DNA from: Candidatus Zixiibacteriota bacterium
GTDB taxonomy: Bacteria; Zixibacteria; MSB-5A5; GN15; FEB-12
Direction: 5' to 3'
DNA length: 64,000 nucleotides
Assembly: GCA_040756055.1 (NCBI GenBank)
Contig: JBFLZR010000001.1
Coordinates: forward strand, 682,958-746,957
Part shown: positions 54,780 to 63,067 of the stretch, piece by piece
Numbering within the stretch: position 1 is the first letter of the stretch
How the letters are laid out: the number at the start of each line of letters is the position of its first letter
Translations under genes and position numbers: made by a program
Notes under the pieces: generated by a model
What the model saw: the letters and a program-made list of their open reading frames with translations, nothing else
Database searches by the model: none
Told to the model about the DNA's origin: nothing

Positions 54780-56195
54780 ATGAAATTAGGACTCCAGCTC
54801 AGATTAAAGCAAACGCTTGCTCCTCAGCTTATTCAGTCGCTGAAGATGCTTCAGATGCCCATTCTGAAATTGGAGCAGACCATTCGTCACGAGCTGGCGA
54901 TCAATCCTTTGCTCGAGGAGATCGAAGAGCTCGATCTTGAACAGGAGAAGCCGGAAGAGCAGGAATCCGAGTTCGAGGTTGCCGAAGCCGAGAAAGACAA
55001 AGAGAAGGAAGACAAGTTCGAGTGGGAGGAGTTTCTTTTCGATGATGAGGAGGGCTACAAGGTCCGTGAGCAGCGCGAGGAGAGAGACACGCCATTCGAG
55101 TCCGCCGGCAACACGGAGCCGAGCCTCTACGCGCACCTTGCCGAACAATTATCACTTCTGAAATTATCCGAAGAAGAGAACCTGATCGGCGAGTATATCA
55201 TCGGGAATATCTCACCCGAGGGTTATCTCACTATCAGCGTCCCCGAGATGGCGGCCGAGTTGGATCTTGATGCTTCGAAGATCGAAGCGGTGCTGAAGAT
55301 TATTCAGCGGTTCGATCCGACCGGTGTGGGTGCGCGCGATCTGCGCGAGTCACTCATGCGCCAGCTTGAAGAAAAAGGTCTTGAGGGGAGTCTGGCGTAT
55401 CGGATTGTCGATGAGCATATTCATGAACTGGATCGCAAATCGATACTTCAGGTCGCCAAGCTGATGAATGTATCGGTGGAGAAGGCGCAGCAGGCGATGA
55501 ATGTCATCAAGCAGCTTTCTCCGACGCCGACGCACGGGCGGTTCGACAGCGGCGCTATGCCGGTGATACCGGATCTGGTTGTCGAGCGGTATGGTGATGA
55601 GTACGTGGTGTTCCACAACGACAGCTACATGCCGAGGCTTCGTATCAACGCCGGCTACAAAGAGCTGATTCGTCGGGGAAACAACTCCAGCAAAGACACC
55701 AAGCAGTATATCAAGCAGAAGCTCGAGCAGGCTCGCTGGCTGCTGAACGCCATCAATCAGCGCCGCACCACCATGATCAATGTCATGGAGGCGATTATCG
55801 AAGAGCAGAGCGAGTTTTTCGAGCAGGGTCCGGCGTTTCTCAAACCGATGATCATGGAACAGATCGCGCAGAAAGTTAATATGAACGTGGCGACTATCAG
55901 CCGCGTTTCGAACGGCAAGTATGTTCAGACGCCGTTTGGTGTCTACGAGATAAAATACTTCTTCAATTCCGGTATATCGATGGCTGATGGTGAGGATATG
56001 TCCAAGCGGTCGGTCAAGCAGCGGATCGAGGAGATTATCAAGGCGGAGCCGCCGGATAAGCCGCTGTCGGATCAGGAGATTTACCGGATGCTCAACGGTG
56101 AGGGGATTAAGCTCGCGCGCAGGACCGTTACGAAATACCGCGAGGAGCTGAAAATCCAGCCCGCACGATTAAGAAAGCGCGTAGCTGAAACCTGA
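54780..56195 (+). CDS. rpoN: RNA polymerase sigma-54 factor
   Basis: 471 residues. The N-terminal activator-interaction region LKQTLAPQLIQSLKMLQMPI is followed by an acidic region (EEQESEFEVAEAEKDKEKEDK), then the core-binding and HTH region. The RpoN box reads LARRTVTKYREEL near the C-terminus. It recognises -24/-12 promoters and needs an AAA+ activator. The locus has the common lptB-rpoN-hpf order. The 134 bases before it hold TATATA-like stretches but no clear -24/-12 site. Confidence 0.96.
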   Translation: MKLGLQLRLKQTLAPQLIQSLKMLQMPILKLEQTIRHELAINPLLEEIEELDLEQEKPEEQESEFEVAEAEKDKEKEDKFEWEEFLFDDEEGYKVREQREERDTPFESAGNTEPSLYAHLAEQLSLLKLSEEENLIGEYIIGNISPEGYLTISVPEMAAELDLDASKIEAVLKIIQRFDPTGVGARDLRESLMRQLEEKGLEGSLAYRIVDEHIHELDRKSILQVAKLMNVSVEKAQQAMNVIKQLSPTPTHGRFDSGAMPVIPDLVVERYGDEYVVFHNDSYMPRLRINAGYKELIRRGNNSSKDTKQYIKQKLEQARWLLNAINQRRTTMINVMEAIIEEQSEFFEQGPAFLKPMIMEQIAQKVNMNVATISRVSNGKYVQTPFGVYEIKYFFNSGISMADGEDMSKRSVKQRIEEIIKAEPPDKPLSDQEIYRMLNGEGIKLARRTVTKYREELKIQPARLRKRVAET

Positions 56196-56466
56196 AGTGT
56201 ATAAAGGTTAGAGGTAAACGCAGATCGTAAAACCATGGGATGGTGCTTCTGAGGGGACTACGAAATATGGCAGTTAGTTTTGAGGGGGCGCTTACATAAA
56301 TGTCTTCACACACGTACTATGTTTTACGGGAGGGATACGCAGACCAAATCAAAGCGGGCACAAAGCCGCATCGGATTTCACCAGTTGATATGAGATTTAA
56401 GTGCTTCTTTGGAGCTACATTGGCAGTTAACCACAATACAAACATTGCATGGAAAGGAGAACGGCC

Positions 56467-56826
56467 ATGCTAAAGAAAATATCTGCTCGTCATTTTGATC
56501 TGACAGATGAAATGAAAGCAACAGCGGAAAGCGAGATGGAGGGGCTGACCCGGTATTTCGAAAATATCATCTCCGCTGAACTGGTTCTCGACACCGAAAG
56601 ACACCGGCGTCTCGCCGAATTGAAAGTGAAGGTTTATAAGGACGTGCTTACCGGCACGGCCGACACCGATGATATGTACAATTCGATTGCTCAGGCCGTT
56701 GACAAAGTAAAGGCCCAGCTCAAAAAGTACAAGGGCAAGCTCAAACACAAAGACCCCGAGCAGATTACGGAAACGATGGAGGTTCTGACCAAACCGACCA
56801 CCGATGTTGATGGAGTTGACATTTAG
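56467..56826 (+). CDS. hpf: Ribosome hibernation-promoting factor (HPF/RaiA, short form)
   Basis: 119 residues. The ATG at 56467 (AAAGGAGAA 5 bases before) is preferred to an ATG at 56449. The HPF domain is clear: ISARHFDLTDEMKATAESEM, LVLDTERHRRLAELKVKVYK and DMYNSIAQAVDKVKAQLKK. It binds the 30S subunit and helps store inactive ribosomes. No long C-terminal domain is present, so it is a short HPF or RaiA type. The 270 bases between rpoN and hpf contain no supported gene. Confidence 0.9.
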   Translation: MLKKISARHFDLTDEMKATAESEMEGLTRYFENIISAELVLDTERHRRLAELKVKVYKDVLTGTADTDDMYNSIAQAVDKVKAQLKKYKGKLKHKDPEQITETMEVLTKPTTDVDGVDI

Positions 56827-56851
56827 ACAATAAAGATACACAAGTTCTCAA

Positions 56852-56888
56852 AAGGCCCGTTTCGCAAGAGACGGGCCTTCTTTTTTTT
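56852..56888 (+). terminator. Rho-independent terminator after hpf
   Basis: AAGGCCCGT-TTCGCAAGAG-ACGGGCCTT then a run of eight T from 56881. Confidence 0.92.
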
Positions 56889-57091
56889 GTAAAAGCAATG
56901 CAAACCGTTGCCTAATCTCAATAAGCTCCCATCACACCTGTTTTGCCGTCAAAACCCTGACATCGTGACCTTTCCTGTTGTAATTCAACAACTTAATGCG
57001 GCGACCTGCGAATTCGCCGGAATTGGCACGCTGCATTCTGTATAGGGTCATGTAAAGTACCTATTGGAAAGACTTAATCGAGGTAAACAAA

Positions 57092-57562
57092 ATGGAACGC
57101 AATATTGAAATGATGCTTAGCAGCAACTCGGCTCTCTACCTGAGCACCCTTCTGGCGGCGGCGCTGTTCTTTCTGATGGTGGCTATTCGGGAAGTCAAGA
57201 AAGAGCATTACGAAGGCTTCATGTATTTCCCGCTGGCTCTGTTTTTCGGCGCCGTTCACGGTTTCGTCCTGTGGTATCTTCCGATTGACAGCCCGATGGC
57301 TACGGTGATGGCCAGATTCACGGTCTGGAACTGGGCCATATATATTCTTGCTCCGGCGCTGATCATGCTCTTTATCGTGCTCGGGATTTTCAATTTCCTG
57401 AGAATTGACACCCGGAGCGCTATGGTGAAGATATTCTTCGGTCTCACCCTGTTGTGCTACATGTTTATGCTGGGGATGGACTGGGCGCCCGATGTAAAGG
57501 GTATCATCACGCTGCTTTACTGCTGGGCGTGGTTTGAAGTTGAAATCGGGATGGCTACTTGA
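57092..57562 (+). CDS. Integral membrane protein, four helices, unknown
   Basis: 156 residues. Hydrophobic spans lie roughly at residues 14-31, 44-62, 78-100 and 112-131. GAGGT is 9 bases before the ATG. The loops hold EVKKEHYEGFMYF and a late ITLLYCWAWFEVEIGM stretch, with no conserved catalytic residues that I recognise. It ends 21 bases before the convergent EamA gene. Function unknown. Confidence 0.65.
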   Translation: MERNIEMMLSSNSALYLSTLLAAALFFLMVAIREVKKEHYEGFMYFPLALFFGAVHGFVLWYLPIDSPMATVMARFTVWNWAIYILAPALIMLFIVLGIFNFLRIDTRSAMVKIFFGLTLLCYMFMLGMDWAPDVKGIITLLYCWAWFEVEIGMAT

Positions 57563-57583
57563 GAGAAGAAGGCCGGCGCTCGC

Positions 57584-58507
57584 TCAGTTGAGCATGAGCA
57601 AAGTAATGCCGCCAACAGTGATAACTGCACCCAGCCAGGCACGTAGAGAGACTTTCTCTTTGTAAAAGAAAATAACGAACGGAATTATCCAGATAGGGGT
57701 AGTCGAATTCAGAGTTGCGGCTATCCCTGCTTCTATATACTGCACCGCCACCAGCGACATCCACACCCCCATAAACGGCCCGAACATCGCCCCGCCAAAA
57801 CTGAACGCCATCGCCTTCGCGTTTTTGACAGCCTTGATTGTATCGGGGATCCTGCCGCGAAGACCGGAGATCAACCAAATAACCGCCATCGCCGCCAGCA
57901 TCCGGATAAACGCCGCCGGCATTGCCGGGACCGACTCTCCGGCGCTCAGCATGCCATACTTGGCGATGACCAGTCCCGTCCCCTGACCCATCCCGGCGAT
58001 TATACCGAGAATCACCCCTCTGGCGAGATTACCGGAATCCGGGTGCCCCTGCTGTACATAGTTGCTGCTACGGTTCTTTCTTTCGAGCACCACCCAACTG
58101 ATACCGAATATTGTCAGGGCGATACCCAGAAGGTCGTAGGGCCCGAGTTTTTCGCCCAACCAGAGCCAACCCAGTATAGTCGCGAAGATTGGCGCGCTGG
58201 AGTAGATGAGCATCATCAGGCGCGGGCCAATCATGACCATCGCCTTGAACCCGGCGCCATCGCCGATGACCAGTCCCACCACACCGGAGAGCCCCAGCCA
58301 GAAATATTGTTGTGAGGTCAGATTGGCGGGGAGGATTCTTCCGGTGGTGATGAGCAGGGCGACGCAGTAGATGGTGACCGCCATGATGAGGCGTATTTTG
58401 TTTACGTTGAACGAGCCGATAATCCGCCCGGCCTGGGTGAAGAAGATCGATGTAAAGGCCCAGCAGATGGCGGTGGTGATGGCCGCTATTTCGCCGAGGA
58501 ATTCCAT
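57584..58507 (-). CDS. EamA/DMT family transporter
   Basis: 307 residues with about ten hydrophobic helices in two EamA halves. Each half has the usual glycine/proline-rich ends: AICWAFTSIFFTQAGRI and LIYSSAPIFATILGWLWLGE in the first, and AGMGQGTGLVIAKYGML and YIEAGIAATLNSTTPIW in the second. Members export small metabolites or amino acids. The cargo cannot be predicted. The ribosome site is weak. The start region lies at the edge of a repeat-rich area. Confidence 0.85.
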   Translation of the reverse strand: MEFLGEIAAITTAICWAFTSIFFTQAGRIIGSFNVNKIRLIMAVTIYCVALLITTGRILPANLTSQQYFWLGLSGVVGLVIGDGAGFKAMVMIGPRLMMLIYSSAPIFATILGWLWLGEKLGPYDLLGIALTIFGISWVVLERKNRSSNYVQQGHPDSGNLARGVILGIIAGMGQGTGLVIAKYGMLSAGESVPAMPAAFIRMLAAMAVIWLISGLRGRIPDTIKAVKNAKAMAFSFGGAMFGPFMGVWMSLVAVQYIEAGIAATLNSTTPIWIIPFVIFFYKEKVSLRAWLGAVITVGGITLLMLN

Positions 58508-58509
58508 TG

Positions 58510-58885
58510 AGGCGGAATATAGGGGGCGCGGCTCACAGCGTCAACGGGAGTTTGCGGGGGGGGATGTAGAGAGTCGAGTTTACGCCTTGCTACGCTCGTC
58601 CGGAACGCCGATTTACCGGGGCTACCCAACCATGGGATTGCCGCGCTCCCTTAGGTCGCTCGCAATGACGCAAAAGGATGCTTTATCAACAAACCCCAAG
58701 CTGTGGGGCACCCAGGCTAGTGTATGGGGTTGCCAGCCTTGGTCCGGAACAAATGATACATGGAGTTGTTCAGTCCATATATATGCGCGACATTCTCCCC
58801 GAAGTCATTGGTCTTTGCTGGTTGACCGGAAATCACTGGCCTTCCGGGAGCCGCCGGGTCGCGATAGCCGCAACGAGGTCAACTA
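58510..58885. other. Repeat-rich gene-free stretch
   Basis: Between the EamA and cupin genes there is no supported coding region. A GTGGGGCACC-like repeat occurs at 58697, and GGGATTGCCGCGCTCCC...GGTCGCTCGCAATGAC near 58633-58672 is a palindromic-type repeat. The DNA is GC-rich with two G-runs near 58556. Confidence 0.5.
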
Positions 58886-58901
58886 ACAAGGAGATAATGA
58901 T

Positions 58902-59273
58902 TTGAAGTTACGCAAAGAAGAGATGCCAATGGCCTTGGAATTGCCGGTCGCAAAATTCCGTGTTTCTGAAGCTGAAGACATGGCTATGGCCTATGTTGAG
59001 TTGGCGGCTGGTGCGGATGCCACGCCACTGCTTAAGGGTCTACCCGGTGATAAGTGCCAGTGCCCGCATTGGGGCTATATGCTCAAAGGGGCAATTCATG
59101 TTCACTATGCTGATGGAACCACGGAAGTCTGCAAAGCGGGTGAGATGTTCTACTGGCCCGCCGGGCACACCGTTCGGGTTGACGAAGATACCGCCTTCGT
59201 TGAATTTAGTCCAAGACTGGAGCTGAAGCATGTCTACGATCACATCGGTAAGAAACTAACAGCGGCGTCTTGA
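58902..59273 (+). CDS. Cupin-domain protein
   Basis: 123 residues. The start is TTG with AAGGAG 8 bases upstream. A single cupin barrel is indicated: CQCPHWGYMLKGAIHVHY (first metal motif, with His and Tyr changes from the strict consensus), then GEMFYWPAGHTVRVDED (second motif). Such small cupins bind metal and a small carboxylate or sugar, or regulate. Function unknown. Own terminator. Confidence 0.82.
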   Translation: MKLRKEEMPMALELPVAKFRVSEAEDMAMAYVELAAGADATPLLKGLPGDKCQCPHWGYMLKGAIHVHYADGTTEVCKAGEMFYWPAGHTVRVDEDTAFVEFSPRLELKHVYDHIGKKLTAAS

Positions 59274-59291
59274 CGAGCTGACATTTTGAGG

Positions 59292-59319
59292 AAAGCCCCC
59301 GCATCTGTGGGGGCTTTTT
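59292..59319 (+). terminator. Rho-independent terminator after the cupin gene
   Basis: AAAGCCCCCGC-ATCT-GTGGGGGCTTTTT, with a perfect 10-bp stem apart from one G-T pair. Confidence 0.88.
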
Positions 59320-59337
59320 CACATCTGTGCTCGGAAA

Positions 59338-59640
59338 CCCACGCAAAGGGTGGGGCATTCGGCCGTCAGAAGAGATGCGGTCAGGTTACAATTCCGCTGG
59401 CCGAATCAAGACCTGACCGAACAGAATAGTCGAGACCTACAGGAAAAAGGCGGGTTCGAAGACGGGTTCGCCCTACACAGGTCTTGTGCGTCAAGGGGCA
59501 GATGAGGATATCTGCCGCGCGCGAAATTAGGGGGAAGCGGGCTAGTGGTCAATGGGAGTTTGGGGGGGGACAGGGCGCGTACAGGATGTCGGGGTCACGT
59601 GCTGTCAGGTGTCCTCGCCTGACAGCTACCTTTAATATGT
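59338..59640. repeat. Dispersed palindromic repeats (REP-like)
   Basis: GGTCAGGTTACAATTCC...GAATCAAGACCTGACC (59377-59418) is an inverted copy of 53686-53726. CCTACAGGAAAAAGGCGGG-TTCGAAG (59436-) resembles 61478-61516. GCAGATGAGG...ATCTGCC (59500-59518) matches 48103-48126. GCTGTCAGG-N8-CCTGACAGC (59601-59626) has a copy at 62085-62110. No gene is present in this stretch. Confidence 0.65.
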
Positions 59641-59723
59641 GATTGACAGGCGTGGTGCGATTTTAAATATTAAATCAGAAATTGAAGGTCTAAACTCATC
59701 GAAACGAGTAAGGAGTGTGACTC

Positions 59724-59921
59724 ATGCCGAAAGACGACAGTAAACAGCAGGATTCTAACCAGAGCCAGCAGCCAACGCCGCTGCCGCAACAACCGGTCCC
59801 CAAGCCCAGTAGAAAGCCAATCATTAGCCAAGAGTGGGCTGAGAAGGGACTAACACCAGACTCGACTGGCAATCGCCCAAGCACCGGCAATCAGAAAGGC
59901 AGCGATTCCGGCAAAAAATAG
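59724..59921 (+). CDS. Small Pro/Gln-rich protein (65 aa)
   Basis: AAGGAG lies 9 bases before the ATG, a good ribosome site. The sequence is low complexity: KQQDSNQSQQPTPLPQQP, then KPSRKPIISQEWAEKGLT and a Ser/Gly/Lys-rich end. It is likely disordered. Its last 72 bases overlap the convergent membrane-protein gene, which reduces confidence. No family. Confidence 0.5.
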   Translation: MPKDDSKQQDSNQSQQPTPLPQQPVPKPSRKPIISQEWAEKGLTPDSTGNRPSTGNQKGSDSGKK

Positions 59922-60440
59922 GCCGTGGCACCAGCGCAATTGCTGGGCCTTCTTCTCAGAAACGATCCGTAGCACTGCGATCGACACGCCCAAACCTGCG
60001 GCGCAGTAGCCTAGGCACTTATCCCGGTCGTCGTAGTGACCTGCCACTTTGGTCGCGTCTTGTACTGACGCGCCGAACGTGTGCGGGTGTGGCAGCAGCG
60101 CACGGAAGGCAGCGAGAATAGCGGCCAAGATGCACATCACGCCGAACGCAACGATCACTAGTTCCGGTTTTCTCACCGATATTTCAGATGCTGCAAGAGA
60201 CGCCAACCCGACGCCCAAGATTCCCGACCCCGGACCTAAGTAGCGCACCATGCTTTCCGCTTTGGCATCGAGGGTATCAAGGCTCCTATCGGCCATTTCG
60301 AACGTGCGGATCGCGTACTCATATACCCATTCATATGAGCGATTGTCAAGTGGTTCAAAGGAGCGCATGAACTCGTCGGCCCGAGCGTAGCGAGGGTCCG
60401 CCTCAATCGTCTTTTGGTCTAACGGTTTTAGTAAGCTCAT
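59850..60440 (-). CDS. Four-helix membrane protein of unknown function
   Basis: 196 residues with AGGACATG upstream. The first 60 residues are soluble (DPRYARADEFMRSFEP, then YEWVYEYAIRTFEMADRSLDT). Four hydrophobic spans follow, at about 72-88, 93-115, 142-161 and 172-192, and between the second and third there is VAGHYDDRDKCLGYC. The layout, soluble N-terminus and two helix pairs, is like membrane effectors of defence systems (SLATT/Pycsar type), but I see no diagnostic motif. No nucleotidyltransferase lies next to it. Confidence 0.55.
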   Translation of the reverse strand: MSLLKPLDQKTIEADPRYARADEFMRSFEPLDNRSYEWVYEYAIRTFEMADRSLDTLDAKAESMVRYLGPGSGILGVGLASLAASEISVRKPELVIVAFGVMCILAAILAAFRALLPHPHTFGASVQDATKVAGHYDDRDKCLGYCAAGLGVSIAVLRIVSEKKAQQLRWCHGLFFAGIAAFLIAGAWAIASRVWC

Positions 60441-60608
60441 CTGACATGTCCTCTCGTCTGCTCACAAGTAACCTACTGCGATACTGCGCGTCAATCACAA
60501 GTGCACAAAACCGGTAACCCACCCGCCGATGGCAGGCGGTGGGGTCCTCTCAATTTGGTACTGACCTGAAACTCGCCCAGGGGGTGTGCCACCCCCGGTC
60601 TACTGAGC
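60441..60608. other. Gap with GTGGGGT/CACCCC repeat traces
   Basis: A short GC-rich stretch with CCCACCCGCCGATGGCAGGCGG and GGGGGTGTGCCACCCC (60580-60595), resembling the GTGGGGCACC repeats. No gene. Confidence 0.35.
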
Positions 60609-61133
60609 TCAGGATGATCGGAGTTGATTCAACTTTTCCAGAACTTCCTTTCGAGAGTAGATACTCGGTACACCCGGGCGTCTTCTACGTAAATGTTCCC
60701 CAAAGTAACGGGATGCGGTATTCTTGCGCCCGAGGTCCCGATAGCATAGCGCCAATCGATATCGGCAATCATTCACCAGCGATTCCGTCCACCGGGCGCT
60801 TTCCCAACAATTCCCATAGCTGCGTCTACGAGAGCCTCGTTGGATCAGGGTTCTGTAAATTTGAATAGCCCGCGCTCTCCTGCCAAGCATTTCAAGAGTT
60901 CCCGCGTGGTTCCAGAGAACCAGTGGGCAATTGGGCGTCGTCTTGAGCGCAGCCTTAGAGATCTCGAGCGCCTTAGCATATTTTCGTTGCTCGTAATATG
61001 TCAGGGCAAGATTTGTCAACAGCCAGTGGCTATCTGGTTGTTTTCTCAGTAGATCACGGATGATGCCTCTCGCCTCGGGCCACTTCTCGTGCTCTAAGTA
61101 GCTGTCCAATAGAGCCGCTCTATCGTCTTTCAT
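60609..61133 (-). CDS. TPR-repeat protein
   Basis: 174 residues from the ATG at 61133 (AAAGG 10 bases before); an in-frame TTG at 61151 is also possible. Tetratricopeptide signatures: WPEARGIIRDLLRKQPDSHW, LLTNLALTYYEQRKYAKAL, then VLWNHAGTLEMLGRRARAIQIY and YRLALCYRDLGRKNTASRYF. About four helical pairs. It most likely mediates protein contacts. The neighbouring membrane-protein gene lies 168 bases downstream in the same direction. Confidence 0.72.
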   Translation of the reverse strand: MKDDRAALLDSYLEHEKWPEARGIIRDLLRKQPDSHWLLTNLALTYYEQRKYAKALEISKAALKTTPNCPLVLWNHAGTLEMLGRRARAIQIYRTLIQRGSRRRSYGNCWESARWTESLVNDCRYRLALCYRDLGRKNTASRYFGEHLRRRRPGVPSIYSRKEVLEKLNQLRSS

Positions 61134-61151
61134 TTCCCTCATACCTTTCAA

Positions 61152-61470
61152 GCCGGTAATCCCTCCGCTTGCGGTCTAATTGCTGCGCCGGGGCAGCTAT
61201 CATCATACATCTCGGAAATCGTCGCACGTACACCTCCCGCTCTATAGGCGTTACCTCAATGAAGAAGATGAGGAGTAATTTGTCAAGTTTAGGTTGTCGG
61301 GTTCGTTTAGTTTGGGTATAGAGGCGGCTGTCTGCTTGTGGGTAAGGATCCAACAGCAATCAGTTGGGTAGCCGTCTCTTTGTGGTGCGAGATTACAGAA
61401 GATGGCAGGACCTTTCCGCCTTCGGCGAAAACCCTGCCGGGCCCGCCACAGGCGGATTGGGAAACAGGGG
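61152..61470. other. Gene-free stretch before the transposase
   Basis: I see no supported gene. It holds a CCGCCTTCGGCGAAAACCCTGCCGG dyad-rich part near 61418-61444, and CAAGAAAAAGGCGGGTTCGA near 61482-61501 lies at its end, inside the transposase. The region left of 61330 is AT-rich. Confidence 0.4.
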
Positions 61471-62021
61471 TCACTGCCCTACAAGAAAAAGGCGGGTTCG
61501 ATTAGGAACCCGCCTGGAGAAGCTATCTGTGCATCTATCAGTTCTCTCAAATAAAGCCGTACAAACGCAACCATCGTCAACCCCATTTAACCACGCTCGT
61601 GCGGAAGAATACCCGTAATCTTCCGGTTTACTCACCAATCCAGCTTTGACGGGATTGTTATGGATATAGTTCAGTTTTGTTGAAAACTGAGACTCGCTGT
61701 ATATAGCTACGTCGTCAAATCGGGCCATCCAGGACTCGCCGGCAAGTTTGAGCACTTCTCTCGACGAGATTGACTTTATGTCTTTCATGACCTGCGTAGC
61801 ATCGGCCCTCCGCCCTCAACTCTGATAAGCAGATGAAAGTGGCTGGGCATGATCACATATCCGTATAGTCGCGCATCATAGTTGGCGATCAAAGACACGA
61901 TTGTGTTCAGCAACGCTTGCTGCCTCACTCGTTCTCTGAAGACGGATTTCCAGCCGTCAACCGTGGTGGTCACAAAGAAGACTTTTTGATTTAGCAGAGA
62001 GTTTCTTCCCCGCCTGGGCAT
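61471..62021 (-). pseudogene. REP-associated tyrosine transposase (Y1_Tnp/RAYT), frameshifted
   Basis: The first part (62021 down to 61785) reads KVFFVTTTVDGWKSVF, then IVSLIANYDARLYGYVIMPSHFHLLIRVEGGGP and stops after RRS. The HFH and preceding YGYVIMPSH are the HUH metal motif. In a second frame the protein goes on RADATQVMKDIKSISSREV, then YIHNNPVKAGLVSKPEDYG and SSARAWLNG, the RAYT ending. One base must be lost near the G-runs at 61806-61815 to join them; an ATGA overlap at 61785-61788 also makes reinitiation possible. It probably moves REP-like palindromes such as those on both sides. Confidence 0.75.
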
Positions 62022-62036
62022 AGTCTATCCTCATCG

Positions 62037-62068
62037 GGTGGTGTCAGGTGGGGACACCTGACACCACC
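62037..62068. repeat. Perfect 14-bp inverted repeat
   Basis: GGTGGTGTCAGGTG-GGGA-CACCTGACACCACC. It lies 16 bases before the transposase start on the opposite side. A related hairpin, GCTGTCGGG...CCTGACAGC, follows at 62085-62110, matching 59601-59626. These fit REP-type substrates for the neighbouring transposase. Confidence 0.75.
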
Positions 62069-62120
62069 GAACCAGTCGTTTCGTGCTGTCGGGTGTCCTC
62101 ACCTGACAGCTATCGTGGCT

Positions 62121-62174
62121 CTACTTAACCATCACCATCTTCTTGCTCTCCCCGGTATGCGAGGTTGTCAATGG
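62121..62174 (-). pseudogene. Fragment of a secreted-protein sorting tail
   Basis: The minus strand reads PLTTSHTGESKKMVMVK followed by TAG. This is the KKMxMxK end seen in C-terminal sorting domains. A TGA lies 18 codons upstream. It is a left-over 3' end, perhaps of a gene lost when the transposase or repeats moved in. Confidence 0.4.
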
Positions 62175-62248
62175 GCGTCATAGCCGAATGCAGCCGTTTC
62201 GTAACTTATCAGGTCTCCAGCCAATGGCGGGTAGGTTTCGACATTTTC

Positions 62249-62971
62249 CTACATTTGATACTTGTAATAGTACCCAAATGACTCCGACCACAAAGAATCC
62301 CTGGCGATAACGCATCTGCCATTCGGATGGACCATGAGTCTGAAATACCGCAAGGCACCGGTAGTCTCGCCCCATGCAATGTACTCAGCCTCATAGACCG
62401 AATCCTTCTCGCTCCAAACCACGCTGTCCAGTACAACACCTGCCAACATAGCCCGTATCTGCGCCTCAAGCTCATCCCATTTTGGACAACGATCACAATC
62501 GTAGCCAGAATCACCCGATTCCGCCTCAACCATCCTCCTACGATTCTCAGCAATGAAGGATTCTATGCTCGCGATGAACATATAGTCGAACGGGTCCCAC
62601 AGCTGCGTCAGATCGAGATAGAATTCTCCGTAAGGACGAATCTGATCCGCACCTAGGGAAAGTGGCTCAGAGGCTATAATATCGTTGTACTGGTTCGTGT
62701 CAAAACCGAACAGGCGATAGACATTGGCAGCTTTGTCAATGCCGATTCGCAGAGGTATTTCGGAGCGTGGAGTCGGATGGATAAATGTGACAAAAGTATC
62801 TATATCCACGAAGACGACGTCCTCAAAAAAAGGCTGATCCACCGTCGCGGAAGCAAAAGTCCTTCGGTTTTCAAACTTCGGGTCAATCGACGAAAGGAAT
62901 CCCATAACCACCGAGTCAGTGGTCTCGTTGCAGAGTAAGGCCATTGTTACAAAGACAAGTACAAATCTCAT
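62249..62971 (-). CDS. Secreted protein of unknown function next to the RHS gene
   Basis: 240 residues. GAGGAGG lies 5 bases before the ATG. A short signal peptide (MRFVLVFVTMALLC) is followed by PFFEDVVFVDIDTFVTFIHP, PLRIGIDKAANVYRLFGFD, YDCDRCPKWDELEAQIRA and LMVHPNGRCVIARDSLW. The CDRCPKW segment may form a disulphide. It lies 97 bases downstream of the RHS gene in the same direction. RHS toxins are often followed by their immunity gene, so a periplasmic immunity role is possible but unproved. Confidence 0.6.
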   Translation of the reverse strand: MRFVLVFVTMALLCNETTDSVVMGFLSSIDPKFENRRTFASATVDQPFFEDVVFVDIDTFVTFIHPTPRSEIPLRIGIDKAANVYRLFGFDTNQYNDIIASEPLSLGADQIRPYGEFYLDLTQLWDPFDYMFIASIESFIAENRRRMVEAESGDSGYDCDRCPKWDELEAQIRAMLAGVVLDSVVWSEKDSVYEAEYIAWGETTGALRYFRLMVHPNGRCVIARDSLWSESFGYYYKYQM

Positions 62972-63067
62972 TTGAATCCTCCTCGTGTTAGCCGATAGAG
63001 CACATCCTCCGTCAGGGACTCTTTGCTCACAATCATTTTAGTTAGCAAATCCTCATGATTACTTGCT

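Noticed and set aside
56300..56473. 57-codon plus-strand frame between rpoN and hpf
   Set aside because: No motif, poor ribosome site, overlaps the hpf start. It may be chance.
58371..58886. Plus-strand frame of 171 codons over the EamA start and repeats
   Set aside because: Begins antisense to EamA and runs into repeat DNA; no motif.
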